NCBI RefSeq assembly: GCF_000426525.1
Contig: NZ_AUFN01000010.1
Location: forward strand, 806,001-870,000
Direction of reading: 5' to 3'
DNA: 64,000 nucleotides
Source of the DNA: Nocardioides alkalitolerans DSM 16699
Lineage (GTDB): Bacteria > Actinomycetota > Actinomycetes > Propionibacteriales > Nocardioidaceae
In this document: one piece after another, positions 7,797-15,171 of the stretch
Layout: each line of letters starts with the position of its first letter
Position numbering within the stretch: position 1 is the stretch's first letter
Made by a program: the position numbers and the translations under genes
The notes under the pieces: model-generated
What the model saw: the letters and a program-made list of their open reading frames with translations, nothing else
Database searches by the model: none
Told to the model about the DNA's origin: nothing

Positions 7797-9236
7797 CTAG
7801 CGCATCTCTCGGAACGTGATCCGCAGGTGGTCGCCGTACTGGCGAACCTTCCGACCCTTGCCGATCGGGTGGAGCGTGATCTCTTCGCACATGCGCTCGA
7901 CCACTCCCCGCACTCGGTCAACATCGAAGTAAGCCACTGTCGGGTCCGGCTTGCCGGAGGGCAGTAGCACCTCCTCAACGTCACCCGCGTAGAAGTCGGC
8001 AAGGGCTTCTAGGTCCCCGGAGATGTCGGAGCCGTAGATCGCGTTAACGGCCTCACGTAGCTCTGCCGCCACGGCCGTGGCCTCTTGCCCCACCCGCTCA
8101 ACACCAGCGGTGAAGGTGGCTCGGTCGATCGTCCCGTCCGCGAACATCTCCGCCAGTTCTGCCTTGCGGTGCTGGAGGGCTGCTTCCCGCGCCTGGAGCG
8201 CGGGCACGTCATGCGCCGCGTCATCCTTCGCCTCGGAGACCATTCCCACCCATTGCTCCGAACGCTTGGTCAGTTCCAGCATCACCCGCCCGTCCACCCA
8301 GGTCGTCGGGTGGCTGACGCAATGCTTGCCGCCGCACTGGTAGACCTTGTAGGCCCCCTCCTCGCCCCGCGTTCCACGCCAAGCGGCTCGGATGGGACCG
8401 CCGCACTTGCCGCAGGTCGCAAGGCCGGTGAGCAGGTTCTCGCGCCGTCCCTTGCCGCCGCGTCCACCGTTGCGGAAGCGCTTGGGTTCGTTGAGCAGGT
8501 GGACGACAGCGCGGAACTCCTCCTCGGTCACGATCGGGGACCAACTGGCAGGGCCGATCTCCTCGCCCCGGTAGACGCGGATACCCGCGTTCCTCGCGTT
8601 GAGCAGCACGGAGCGGAACGTCGGAGCGGTCCAAGCTCGCCCCTTGTTGGTGGCGTGCCCAGCGGCGTTCAGGTCACGGACTACGCGGGCCAGGGAGAAG
8701 CCCCGCAAGAGGCCCCTGTACGCCTCTCTGAGCGCCGCAGCCTCGTCTTCGCGGTGACCGCCGCCCATCTCGAACCCGAACGGTCTGGTGGGCCACCACG
8801 GCTTCCCCGCCACGGCGCGCTGGCGGGCCGCGAGCTTCTGGCGCTCCGCCTTCTGCTCGCCCTCGTACTGGGCCCACGCCGTGACGGTCTTGGCGACTGC
8901 GCGACCAGCCGGGGTGGAGAGGTCGACGTGACCGGTCTGAACGGCGTAGACGTTGATGCCGAGGTCGATGACCCGCTCTAGTTCCTTCGACAGGCGCACC
9001 AGTCGGTCGGTGTGCCAGACCAGGATCGCCTCAGGCTCGGAGGCCAGTAGGCGCTCAAACGCCGGACGTCGAACGCCCGTAGTGGCGCTCAGGTCGTTGT
9101 CGATGTGGACACTGTGGACCCGCCAGCCGTGCGCCTCTGCGTGCCTGCGGCATGCTTCTTCTTGGCGGGCGACACCGAGAGAGGTGCCGTGCTCGTCTTC
9201 TGAGAGCCGGACGTAGATGCTGACGTTGAGCGTCAT
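7797..9236 (-). CDS. Large serine recombinase (integrase)
   Basis: A protein of 479 residues that would catalyse site-specific integration/excision of the element. The resolvase domain is at residues about 5-150, with catalytic Ser12 in IYVRLSED and the conserved RQEEACRRHA and WHTDRLVR blocks. The recombinase domain follows, then a zinc ribbon with C275-x2-C278 and C301-x4-C306, and a coiled coil near residues 345-390 as in phiC31-type integrases. ATG at 9236 is chosen because GGAGG lies eight bases upstream; an in-frame TTG at 9251 lies on top of that ribosome site. The gene start is within about 45 bases of the truncated chromosomal gene, as expected for an integrase beside its attachment site. 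Confidence 0.93.
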   Translation of the reverse strand: MTLNVSIYVRLSEDEHGTSLGVARQEEACRRHAEAHGWRVHSVHIDNDLSATTGVRRPAFERLLASEPEAILVWHTDRLVRLSKELERVIDLGINVYAVQTGHVDLSTPAGRAVAKTVTAWAQYEGEQKAERQKLAARQRAVAGKPWWPTRPFGFEMGGGHREDEAAALREAYRGLLRGFSLARVVRDLNAAGHATNKGRAWTAPTFRSVLLNARNAGIRVYRGEEIGPASWSPIVTEEEFRAVVHLLNEPKRFRNGGRGGKGRRENLLTGLATCGKCGGPIRAAWRGTRGEEGAYKVYQCGGKHCVSHPTTWVDGRVMLELTKRSEQWVGMVSEAKDDAAHDVPALQAREAALQHRKAELAEMFADGTIDRATFTAGVERVGQEATAVAAELREAVNAIYGSDISGDLEALADFYAGDVEEVLLPSGKPDPTVAYFDVDRVRGVVERMCEEITLHPIGKGRKVRQYGDHLRITFREMR

Positions 9237-9280
9237 CGCGAGAGCCTCCAAGCCTTTGCCTGCATGATGGTAGGTGCAGT

Positions 9281-9571
9281 GACCTCTACAAGCACGCCTT
9301 CCGGCTCACACCGATGATCTGCTCCGACCTCGTCGCCGACTGCTTCGAGCTCGCGCGCGACATCCGGCTCGTCGACATGCGGGCGGCGCCGTACGACCTG
9401 CGCGACCTCGGCGTCGAGCCGCTGCGCGTGGAGACACCCGAGGGCAAGGCGGCGTACGTCGCGGCGCAGCGCGGCTTCACCGAGCGCGGCGCGCCGCTGC
9501 GCGAGCGGCTGGTCGCGGAGTGCGAGCGGTTGCTGGTCGTGGCGGACGCCCCGGCGGGCGTCGGTTCCTAG
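9281..9571 (+). pseudogene. 3' remnant of a gene resembling actinobacterial '3-methyladenine DNA glycosylase' proteins
   Basis: The in-frame segment encodes about 96 residues starting DLYKHAFRLTP and containing LVADCFELARDIR, VDMRAAPYDLRDLG, ETPEGKAAYVAAQRGF and LVAECERLL. From memory this matches the C-terminal third of a ~300-residue actinobacterial family annotated as 3-methyladenine DNA glycosylase; that label is mostly by homology. The 5' two-thirds is absent and replaced by the serine recombinase gene, so this is the chromosomal half of an integration target. In-frame TGC CTG CAT at 9257-9265 resembles the C-L-H that precedes this block in homologues and might be part of a shared att core. 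An ATG at 9314 could start a short peptide, but there is no ribosome site. Confidence 0.6.
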
Positions 9572-10083
9572 GAAGCACCTCCGGCGGCGACCGCGGCCCC
9601 GGCGAGCCACACGGCGATCGACGCCACCGCGGCGACGAGCGGCACCCAGAACGCCAGCTTGCGTCGCACCATCAGCACGAGGGCGAGGACGGTCGCGAGC
9701 AGCAGGACGACCCACGGCCCACCCGACGCGAGGCCCACCCCGACCCCCACCCGGTCGTAGCAGGCGTCGTCGTCGTAGCAGCCGTCGGACGCCATGCCGA
9801 AGAAGAGACCGAAGAACGAGCCCAGCAGGGTGAAGGCGCCGAGCACGGTCAGCAGCACCAGGGTGACGACGACGTCGGCCACGTTCACCGGGGACGACTG
9901 GTGCACGGGCGGGCCCCCGTACGCACCTGCGCCGTACGGCGTGCCGCCGTGGGAAGCCCCCGGGTACGGCGACTGCTCGTAGGGGGTGCCGGCGTACGGG
10001 GTGCCGGCGTACGGGCCTGCGTCGTACGGGCTCTTGCCGTCGACGGGGTCGACGGGCGGCTGGGGAGGGGGCATGGGCGCCAT
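9568..10083 (-). CDS. Membrane protein with Pro/Tyr/Gly-rich N-terminal repeats
   Basis: A protein of 171 residues. Residues 1-65 are a low-complexity cytoplasmic-type segment with repeated G-T-P-Y and G-x-P-Y units, followed by three hydrophobic spans; the loop between the first two is acidic with two Cys (SDGCYDDDACYD). Proline/tyrosine/glycine-rich heads on small membrane proteins are common in actinobacteria and usually unassigned. Its stop overlaps the stop of the truncated gene on the other strand by four bases, showing that the two genes were originally convergent with no spacer. Specific function unknown. Confidence 0.7.
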   Translation of the reverse strand: MAPMPPPQPPVDPVDGKSPYDAGPYAGTPYAGTPYEQSPYPGASHGGTPYGAGAYGGPPVHQSSPVNVADVVVTLVLLTVLGAFTLLGSFFGLFFGMASDGCYDDDACYDRVGVGVGLASGGPWVVLLLATVLALVLMVRRKLAFWVPLVAAVASIAVWLAGAAVAAGGAS

Positions 10084-10157
10084 GGGTCCACGGTCCCCTC
10101 CGCGGCACCGGCGGAAACGCGCGTGCGGGGGCGAGCAGCGCGTCGTACGGTCGGCGC

Positions 10158-10466
10158 ATGTCCTCGAACGACCCCGGCGAGGTAGCGGCGGCGAACGCGC
10201 GCACGCTGCGCCAGTTCCTCGACGCCGACGGCCGCCTGCACACCATCCCGACCAAGCACGCGAAGCGCCTCGTCGTGCTCGACCACCTCGCGCAGGGCTT
10301 CGAGCTCGGTGTGGTCTACGCCGAGCTGGAGGTGAACGCGATCCTCCGCCGCTCCCACCCGGACGTGGCGGCGCTGCGGCGCTACCTCGTCGAGAACGGG
10401 TTCCTCACCCGGGAGGCGAACCAGTACTGGCGCTCCGGCGGCACGGTCGACCTCGACACCCTCTGA
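10158..10466 (+). CDS. DUF2087-family protein
   Basis: A protein of 102 residues, with the pattern FLDADGRLHTIPTKHAKRL followed by two helices and RSHPDVAALRRYLVENGFLTRE, ending with a tyrosine/tryptophan-containing strand. This is the compact winged-helix-like DUF2087 domain. The family is sometimes fused to or found near transcription regulators, and its biochemical role is not established. It is monocistronic here, convergent with the TetR gene. Confidence 0.75.
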   Translation: MSSNDPGEVAAANARTLRQFLDADGRLHTIPTKHAKRLVVLDHLAQGFELGVVYAELEVNAILRRSHPDVAALRRYLVENGFLTREANQYWRSGGTVDLDTL

Positions 10467-10480
10467 GCCGGGGCACGGGC

Positions 10481-11044
10481 TCAGGCGCCGACGCGCACCC
10501 GGAGGCCGTCGAGCACGATGCCGAGCCCGAGGGCGAAGTCCGACCCCTCGCGGGGCGGGTCGACGATGGCGCCGGCGCTCGTCGCCTGCAGGTGGGTCTG
10601 CTCGTCGGTGACGTGGCCGAACACGAAGTGCAGCAGGGTGCGGGCTCCGACCTCGACGAGGTCGTCGGGGGCGTCGGAGGCGCGCAGGGCCTCGCGCAGG
10701 GCGTCGTACGGCGCCCGCGCCCCGAGCCCGAACGAGTACGACGTCGCCACCAGCTCGGCCCCGTCGCGGTAGGCGAGCATCCCGTCACGCAGCCAGGCGC
10801 AGACCGCGACCACGCGGTCGTCCCACGGCGCGTCGGGCCCGGTCTCGAAACGCCGGCCGCGCACGAGGATCTCGTCGGCGACGGCCGCGAGCAGCGTCTG
10901 CTTGTTGGCGAAGTGGTGGTAGAGCGCGCTCGGCTGGACACCGAGCTCGGCGCCGAGGCGACGCATCGTCAGGTCGGCCAGGCCGAAGCGGTCGAGCACG
11001 TCGACGGCCCGGTCGACCAGGGCCTGGCGGTGGTACCGCCCCAT
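10481..11044 (-). CDS. TetR-family repressor of biotin transport, BioQ-like
   Basis: A protein of 187 residues. The N-terminal helix-turn-helix spans residues about 7-52 (LTMRRLGAELGV then SALYHHFANKQTLL), and the C-terminal TetR-type ligand domain runs from about 70. It is divergent from bioYMN across a 111-base gap that holds a TGAAC-N3-GTTCA palindrome. In Corynebacterium, the TetR-family BioQ controls biotin genes through a TGAAC-N3-GTTAC-type operator, so position plus operator support a BioQ role. The ligand or corepressor is not readable from the sequence. Confidence 0.7.
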   Translation of the reverse strand: MGRYHRQALVDRAVDVLDRFGLADLTMRRLGAELGVQPSALYHHFANKQTLLAAVADEILVRGRRFETGPDAPWDDRVVAVCAWLRDGMLAYRDGAELVATSYSFGLGARAPYDALREALRASDAPDDLVEVGARTLLHFVFGHVTDEQTHLQATSAGAIVDPPREGSDFALGLGIVLDGLRVRVGA

Positions 11045-11099
11045 CTCGTGCTCCTCCCACTCCTCGGACCTCGTTGACCAGGGTCCGGGCAGACCCTAA

Positions 11100-11131
11100 C
11101 CTGAACGCCGTTCACCTGACCACCGTTCAGG
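11100..11131. promoter_or_regulatory. BioQ-type operator between tetR and bioY
   Basis: TGAACGCCGTTCA at 11102-11114 is a perfect TGAAC-N3-GTTCA palindrome. The larger inverted repeat CCTGAACG (11100-11107) and CGTTCAGG (11124-11131) surrounds it, so two overlapping dyads are possible. It lies 25-56 bases upstream of the bioY start, where a repressor would block both divergent promoters. Confidence 0.7.
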
Positions 11132-11155
11132 TCACGATCCCAGGAGCATGATCCC

Positions 11156-11770
11156 TTGAGCAGCAGCACGCCCACGAAGACCCGGACCCGTCGCTCGACC
11201 GGCACCGACATCGCCCTCATCGCCGGGTTCGCGGCCCTGATCGCGATCAGCGCGATCCTCCCCGCGATCAAGCTGGCCGGCCCCGTGCCCATCACCCTCC
11301 AGACGTTCGCGGTCCTGCTGACCGGCGCCATCCTGGGCGCGCGCCGCGGTTTCCTCGCGGTGCTGCTGTACGTCGCCGCGGGCGCCGTGGGCCTGCCCGT
11401 CTTCTCGGGCGGCGCCTCCGGGTTCGGCGTGATCGTCGGACCGACGGGCGGCTACCTGCTCGGGTTCGCCCTCGCGGCCGGCCTGTGCGGGTTCATCGTC
11501 GAGCGGCTCCCCCGCCGGGCGTTCGCCGCGCCCGCGATCTTCGCGGCCGGCCTCTTCAGCAGCGCCGTCTTCATCCACACGCTCGGCATGGCGGGCCTCG
11601 TCCTCAACGCCGACCTGACCTGGAGCGCGGCGTTCGACGTCGACAAGGTCTTCTGGATCGGCGACGTCATCAAGAACATCGCGATGGCGGTCGTGGCCTA
11701 CACGGTCCACCGCGCCTTCCCGGACCTCCTGCCGCGACGCCGCCCGCGCCGCGCCGCGCCCGCCGCCTGA
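11156..11770 (+). CDS. bioY: BioY, biotin-binding S component of ECF transporter
   Basis: A protein of 204 residues, about six membrane spans. After a basic Thr-rich N-terminus come ALIAISAILPAIKLAGPVPITLQTFAVLLTGAILGARRG and YVAAGAVGLPVFSGGASG, the classic BioY signature (VPITLQT...LG..RG...L.Y...G..GLPVF). It captures biotin at the membrane and docks with the BioM/BioN energy module encoded next. The start is TTG at 11156 with CAGGAG nine bases upstream; the ATG at 11148 runs into a stop after three codons. It is first of the three-gene operon under the palindromic operator. Confidence 0.93.
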   Translation: MSSSTPTKTRTRRSTGTDIALIAGFAALIAISAILPAIKLAGPVPITLQTFAVLLTGAILGARRGFLAVLLYVAAGAVGLPVFSGGASGFGVIVGPTGGYLLGFALAAGLCGFIVERLPRRAFAAPAIFAAGLFSSAVFIHTLGMAGLVLNADLTWSAAFDVDKVFWIGDVIKNIAMAVVAYTVHRAFPDLLPRRRPRRAAPAA

Positions 11771-11776
11771 CACCCC

Positions 11777-12466
11777 TTGGGTCGCATCCAGCTCGAGGAG
11801 GTCACCGTCCACGCCGACACGGCCGACGGTGACCTCCTCGTGCTCGACACCACCACGGTCGACCTCACCGAACGCCGCATCGCCCTCGTCGGTCCGAACG
11901 GCTCCGGCAAATCCACGCTCGCCCGGCTCGTCAACGGGCTCGTCGAGCCGAGCGCCGGCCGGGTGCTCGTCGACGGTCTCGACGTGGTCGACGACGGACC
12001 CGCCGTGCGACGACGCGTCGGCTTCGTCTTCACGGACCCCTCCGCGCAGCTGGTGATGCCGACGGCGCTCGAGGACGTCGCGCTCTCCCTGCGCCGTACC
12101 CACCGCGACAAGACCGCGCGCCGCGCCGCGGCGCAGCTCGTGCTGGAGCGGTTCGGGCTGGGCGACCTGGGCGACCGCAGCGTGCACGCGCTCTCCGGCG
12201 GCCAGCGCCAGCTGCTCGCACTGGCCGGGGTGCTCGCCACCGACCCGGACGTGCTGGTCGCGGACGAGCCGACCACCCTGCTCGACCTGCGCAACGCGCG
12301 CCTCGTCGGCGACCTGCTGCTCGGCCTGGAGCAGCAGCTCGTCCTGGTGACCCACGACCTCGAGCTCGCCGCCCGCTGCGAACGGGCCCTGATGGTCGAC
12401 GGGGGTCGCGTCGTGGCCGACGGCCCGGCCGCCGACGTCGTCGCCCACTACCGGGCGACGGCGTGA
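11777..12466 (+). CDS. bioM: BioM, ECF transporter ATPase
   Basis: A protein of 229 residues. Walker A GPNGSGKST (about residues 39-47), Q-loop-like region near SAQLVMPT, signature LSGGQRQLLALAGVL, Walker B VLVADEPTTLLD and the switch His in LVTHDLE. The order and size match the A component (EcfA/CbiO type) of group I ECF transporters. It starts with TTG at 11777, six bases after bioY, and overlaps bioN by four bases (GTGA), so it forms the energising subunit for biotin uptake. Confidence 0.9.
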   Translation: MGRIQLEEVTVHADTADGDLLVLDTTTVDLTERRIALVGPNGSGKSTLARLVNGLVEPSAGRVLVDGLDVVDDGPAVRRRVGFVFTDPSAQLVMPTALEDVALSLRRTHRDKTARRAAAQLVLERFGLGDLGDRSVHALSGGQRQLLALAGVLATDPDVLVADEPTTLLDLRNARLVGDLLLGLEQQLVLVTHDLELAARCERALMVDGGRVVADGPAADVVAHYRATA

Positions 12467-13074
12467 CCACGCTGCCGCTCGGCGCCTACCGGCCCGGACG
12501 CACGTGGTTGCACCGCCTGCCGGCGGGCGCCAAGCTGCTCGCCCTCCTGGTGACCGCCGTCGTGGTCACGGTCGTGCGGGGACCGCTCAGCGCCGTCGGC
12601 TTCGTCGTCCTGGCGACCGCGCTCGTGGCGTGGTCGGGCGCACCGCTGCGGCGCACCCTGCGCTCGCTGCGCGGCTTCGCCCTGGTCGCGGTGGCGCTGA
12701 CGGCGTACCAGGCGTGGACCCGCGGCTGGGCCCCGGCCGTCGAGACCGTGGGCGACCTGCTCGGGATGATCCTGCTCGCCACGGTGCTCACGACCACGAC
12801 GGCCGTCGACGACCTGATCGACGTCATCACCTGGGCCCTCGGCCCGCTGCGCCGGCTCGGCGTCGACCCCGCGCGGGTGGGCCTGGCGTTCTCGCTGATG
12901 ATCCGGGCGCTGCCCACGACCCTCGAGATCGCCCTGCAGACCCGGGACGCAGCGCGGGCCCGCGGACTCGGGAGGAGTCCACGGGCCCTGCTGGTGCCGA
13001 TGGTGGTGCGGGTGGTCGCCAACGCCCGGGCGACCGGGGACGCGCTCCACGCCCGCGGCCTCGGCGACGACTGA
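12463..13074 (+). CDS. bioN: BioN, ECF transporter T component
   Basis: A protein of 203 residues with about five spans. N-terminal signature LPLGAYRPGRTWLHRLPAGAKLLALL, and near the C-terminus two Ala-Arg-Gly motifs (ARARGLG and HARGLGDD) of the kind that couple EcfT proteins to the ATPases. GTG start at 12463 overlaps the bioM stop. Last gene of the operon; the hairpin repeats downstream may terminate it. Confidence 0.88.
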   Translation: MTTLPLGAYRPGRTWLHRLPAGAKLLALLVTAVVVTVVRGPLSAVGFVVLATALVAWSGAPLRRTLRSLRGFALVAVALTAYQAWTRGWAPAVETVGDLLGMILLATVLTTTTAVDDLIDVITWALGPLRRLGVDPARVGLAFSLMIRALPTTLEIALQTRDAARARGLGRSPRALLVPMVVRVVANARATGDALHARGLGDD

Positions 13075-13098
13075 GCGCGACCGACCTCGAGCGACCGG

Positions 13099-13215
13099 TT
13101 CGCGGTAGGTCGCACCCGTCTGACGGGTATCTCCTACCGCGAAGGGCCGAGGCTCGACGACGGGTGACCGTTGCGCGGTAGGTCGTACCCGTCCTACGGG
13201 TATCTCCTACCGCGA
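13099..13215. repeat. Two tandem imperfect hairpin repeats between convergent genes
   Basis: Copy one (13099-13143) and copy two (13173-13215) share GCGGTAGGTCG, ACCCGTC, ACGGGTATCTCCTACCGCGAA in order and differ at only a few bases. Each folds into a hairpin (outer arms CGCGGTAGG/CCTACCGCG, inner arms ACCCGT/ACGGGT). They lie between the end of bioN and the end of the FMN reductase, so they could act as a bidirectional terminator or be a dispersed REP-like family. Confidence 0.65.
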
Positions 13216-13226
13216 ACGGCCGGGGC

Positions 13227-13775
13227 TCAGGCGGCGACGGAGTCGTCGTGGGCGACGAGGTCCTGGAGCACGACGAGGGCGTCGGCGACGAGCTGGCCGT
13301 CGGTGCTGAGGTCGGGCGACGTCGGCGTGGCCGAGAGACCCTTCGGGAGCGCGACGCCGCCGGCGATGCCGACGGACTTGCGGGCCTCGTCGTGGGCCCA
13401 CACGCCGCCGTACTGGCCGAAGGACGCACCCACGACCGCGACCGGCTTGCCCTTGAGGGCGCCGGCGGCGTACGGGCGGGAGCCCCAGTCGATGACGTTG
13501 GCGAGCACGGCCGGCATGCGGCCGTTGTACTCCGGCGTGACGAAGAGGATGCGGTCGGCGGCGGCGATCTGCTCACGGACGCGCGCGACGGCCTCGGGGG
13601 CGCCGGCGGCGTCGACGTCGTCGTCGTAGAACGGCAGGTCGGCGAGACCCTCGGCGATCTGGACCTCGACGCCCTCGGGGGCCTCGTCGCGCAGGCGCTC
13701 GGCCAGGCGGCGGTTGACGGAGCCGGTGCGGACGCTGCCGACGAGGGCGAGGACGCGGACGGGGGTGCTGGTCAT
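13227..13775 (-). CDS. NADPH-dependent FMN reductase
   Basis: A protein of 182 residues with a flavodoxin-like fold: ALVGSVRTGSVNRRLAERL for phosphate binding of FMN, then FVTPEYNGRMPAVLANVIDWGSRP, the family hallmark P-E-Y-N. Reduces FMN or quinones with NAD(P)H; the specific substrate is unknown. ATG at 13775 is chosen over the in-frame ATG at 13784 because GGAG is nine bases upstream of the former but abuts the latter. Divergent from a TetR gene with a strong dyad operator between them, so expression is probably inducible by an electrophile or quinone bound by that repressor. Confidence 0.85.
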   Translation of the reverse strand: MTSTPVRVLALVGSVRTGSVNRRLAERLRDEAPEGVEVQIAEGLADLPFYDDDVDAAGAPEAVARVREQIAAADRILFVTPEYNGRMPAVLANVIDWGSRPYAAGALKGKPVAVVGASFGQYGGVWAHDEARKSVGIAGGVALPKGLSATPTSPDLSTDGQLVADALVVLQDLVAHDDSVAA

Positions 13776-13832
13776 GGGATTCATCTCCGGGAGGTCGGAC
13801 CGCGGCGGGCGGTCGGTGACAGTTCGACGTTC

Positions 13833-13872
13833 AAACGGACCACAGTCCGTTTTCATTCCGGACCATAGTCCG
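13833..13872. promoter_or_regulatory. Double operator between FMN reductase and TetR genes
   Basis: The first site has perfect 8-bp arms AAACGGAC (13833-13840) and GTCCGTTT (13845-13852) with CACA between. The second is CGGAC-CATA-GTCCG (13859-13872), sharing core and spacer size. Two sites about 23 bases apart between divergent genes are typical of autoregulating TetR repressors. Confidence 0.75.
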
Positions 13873-13902
13873 TTTCGACCCCCGTCGTCTAGGCTCTCCC
13901 GC

Positions 13903-14496
13903 GTGACGCACTTCTCGCCGCTGCCGATGGCGGACGCTCCCCGCGAGCGCTCCGACGCGGCGCGCAACCGCGACGCCGTGATGTGTGCCGCTGCCCGGCT
14001 GGTGACCGAGCTCGGCGTCGACGCCGTCACGATGGACCGAGTGGCTGCGGAGGCCTGCGTCGGGAAGGGCACGGTGTTCCGCCGCTTCGGCAGCCGGGCC
14101 GGTCTCATGGCGGCGGTGCTCAACGGTGCGGAGACGGAGTTCCAGGAGCGGGTCATCTCGGGCCCCCCGCCGCTCGGGCCGGGGGCGGGCACGGCCGAGC
14201 GGCTGCTGGCCTTCGGGCCGGCACGGCTCCGGCAGAACCTCCTGCACGGCGCCCTGCTCGAGGCGGCCGCGTCGATCCACGGCCGCTCCCACGCGGCGTA
14301 CTCGTTCAACCTGCTGCACGTGCGCCACCTGCTCGCCGAGCTGGAGGTCGGCGGCGACCTGCCGCTGCTCGCGGCGGCGCTGCTCTCCCCGCTCGAGGTG
14401 CCGGTGCTGCGCTCCCAGGTGGAGGTGCAGCACCTGCCGGTCGAGCGGCTCGAGGCCGCGTGGGTCGACCTCGCCCGGCGGGTCGCCGGGCTCTGA
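13903..14496 (+). CDS. TetR-family regulator
   Basis: A protein of 197 residues (GTG at 13903; ATG at 13927 possible). The helix-turn-helix covers about residues 20-65 with VTMDRVAAEACVGKGTVFRRFGSRAGLM. The C-terminal domain is helical and Leu/Ala-rich, with no recognised ligand motif. It is divergent from the FMN reductase and separated by a duplicated palindrome, so it most likely represses itself and the reductase. No strong ribosome site is seen at either start, which would fit a leaderless transcript. Confidence 0.82.
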   Translation: MTHFSPLPMADAPRERSDAARNRDAVMCAAARLVTELGVDAVTMDRVAAEACVGKGTVFRRFGSRAGLMAAVLNGAETEFQERVISGPPPLGPGAGTAERLLAFGPARLRQNLLHGALLEAAASIHGRSHAAYSFNLLHVRHLLAELEVGGDLPLLAAALLSPLEVPVLRSQVEVQHLPVERLEAAWVDLARRVAGL

Positions 14497-14522
14497 CCCC
14501 GGCCCCGGGGCCTCGGGAGGGG

Positions 14523-15113
14523 TCAGACGGTGATGGCGCCCAGGTGGGCGAGGGCCTGCTTCACGAGCACGCCCCGACCGCCCTCCATGTCGGCGAGCAC
14601 CTCGTGCGCCAGCGCGTCGGCCGGCGTCAGCCAGGTGAGCTCGAGCGCGTCCTGCCGCGGCTGGCAGTCGCCCGTGACCGGTACGACGTACACCAGCGCC
14701 ACCGCGTGCTGGCGCGGGTCGTGCAGCGGGGAGACGCCCGGCAGGGGCAGGTACTCCGCCACGGTGAACGGCACCGGGTTGGCGGGGATCTGCGGGAACG
14801 CCGAGGGACCGAGGTCCTTCTCGAGGTTGCGCAGCAGCGCGCGGCGCACGGTCTCGCCGAGGAGCACGCGACCCGAGACCAGGCTGCGGGTCATCTTGCC
14901 GGCGGCCGAGGCCCGGAGCAGGATGCCGACCTCCTCGACGTTGCCGAGGTGGTCGACGCGCACCGGCACGGCCTCGACGTACAGGATCGGGACGCGGCCC
15001 CGCGTCTCGGCCAGCGACTCGCCCGACAGCCAGCCGGGAGCCGCCTGCGCGTCGACCCCGAAGACGCCGGGAGTGGGCTCGCGCTCGGGTTCGTGGGCAC
15101 CGAAGAGGGTCAT
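14523..15113 (-). CDS. NUDIX-like protein, DUF4916 type
   Basis: A protein of 196 residues. N-terminal GVFGVDAQAAPGWLSGESL followed by a NUDIX-like body (VEAVPVRVD, VLLGETVRRALLRNLEKDLG, VYVVPVTGDCQPRQDALELTWLTPADAL). The helix region is shorter in acidic residues than the classic Nudix box GX5EX7REUXEEXGU, so hydrolase activity is uncertain. Actinobacterial homologues are labelled NUDIX hydrolase or DUF4916. It lies between a TetR gene (convergent) and cimA (upstream, same strand, 58 bases). Confidence 0.7.
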   Translation of the reverse strand: MTLFGAHEPEREPTPGVFGVDAQAAPGWLSGESLAETRGRVPILYVEAVPVRVDHLGNVEEVGILLRASAAGKMTRSLVSGRVLLGETVRRALLRNLEKDLGPSAFPQIPANPVPFTVAEYLPLPGVSPLHDPRQHAVALVYVVPVTGDCQPRQDALELTWLTPADALAHEVLADMEGGRGVLVKQALAHLGAITV

Positions 15114-15171
15114 GCGCGCATCCTGCCAGGCGGATCCTGACGCGACGCCACACGCCCCGCCGGGGCGCTCG

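Larger units (their letters stand above)
1..9280. mobile_element. Right part of an integrative element (serine integrase type)
   Basis: The block is visibly less GC-rich than the sequence to its right. It carries accessory cargo (toxin/immunity cassette, superinfection-immunity-like protein, small membrane proteins) and ends with a large serine recombinase transcribed away from the boundary. Immediately right of the recombinase start, a chromosomal gene begins abruptly in mid-frame (9281), as expected of an attachment-site junction between about 9252 and 9281. The left end is outside the window. Serine integrases normally lie next to their attachment site; that this is one mobile unit, rather than nested insertions, is inferred. 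Whether it is a prophage remnant, an ICE or an integrated plasmid cannot be decided: no capsid, conjugation or replication protein is seen. Confidence 0.6.
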
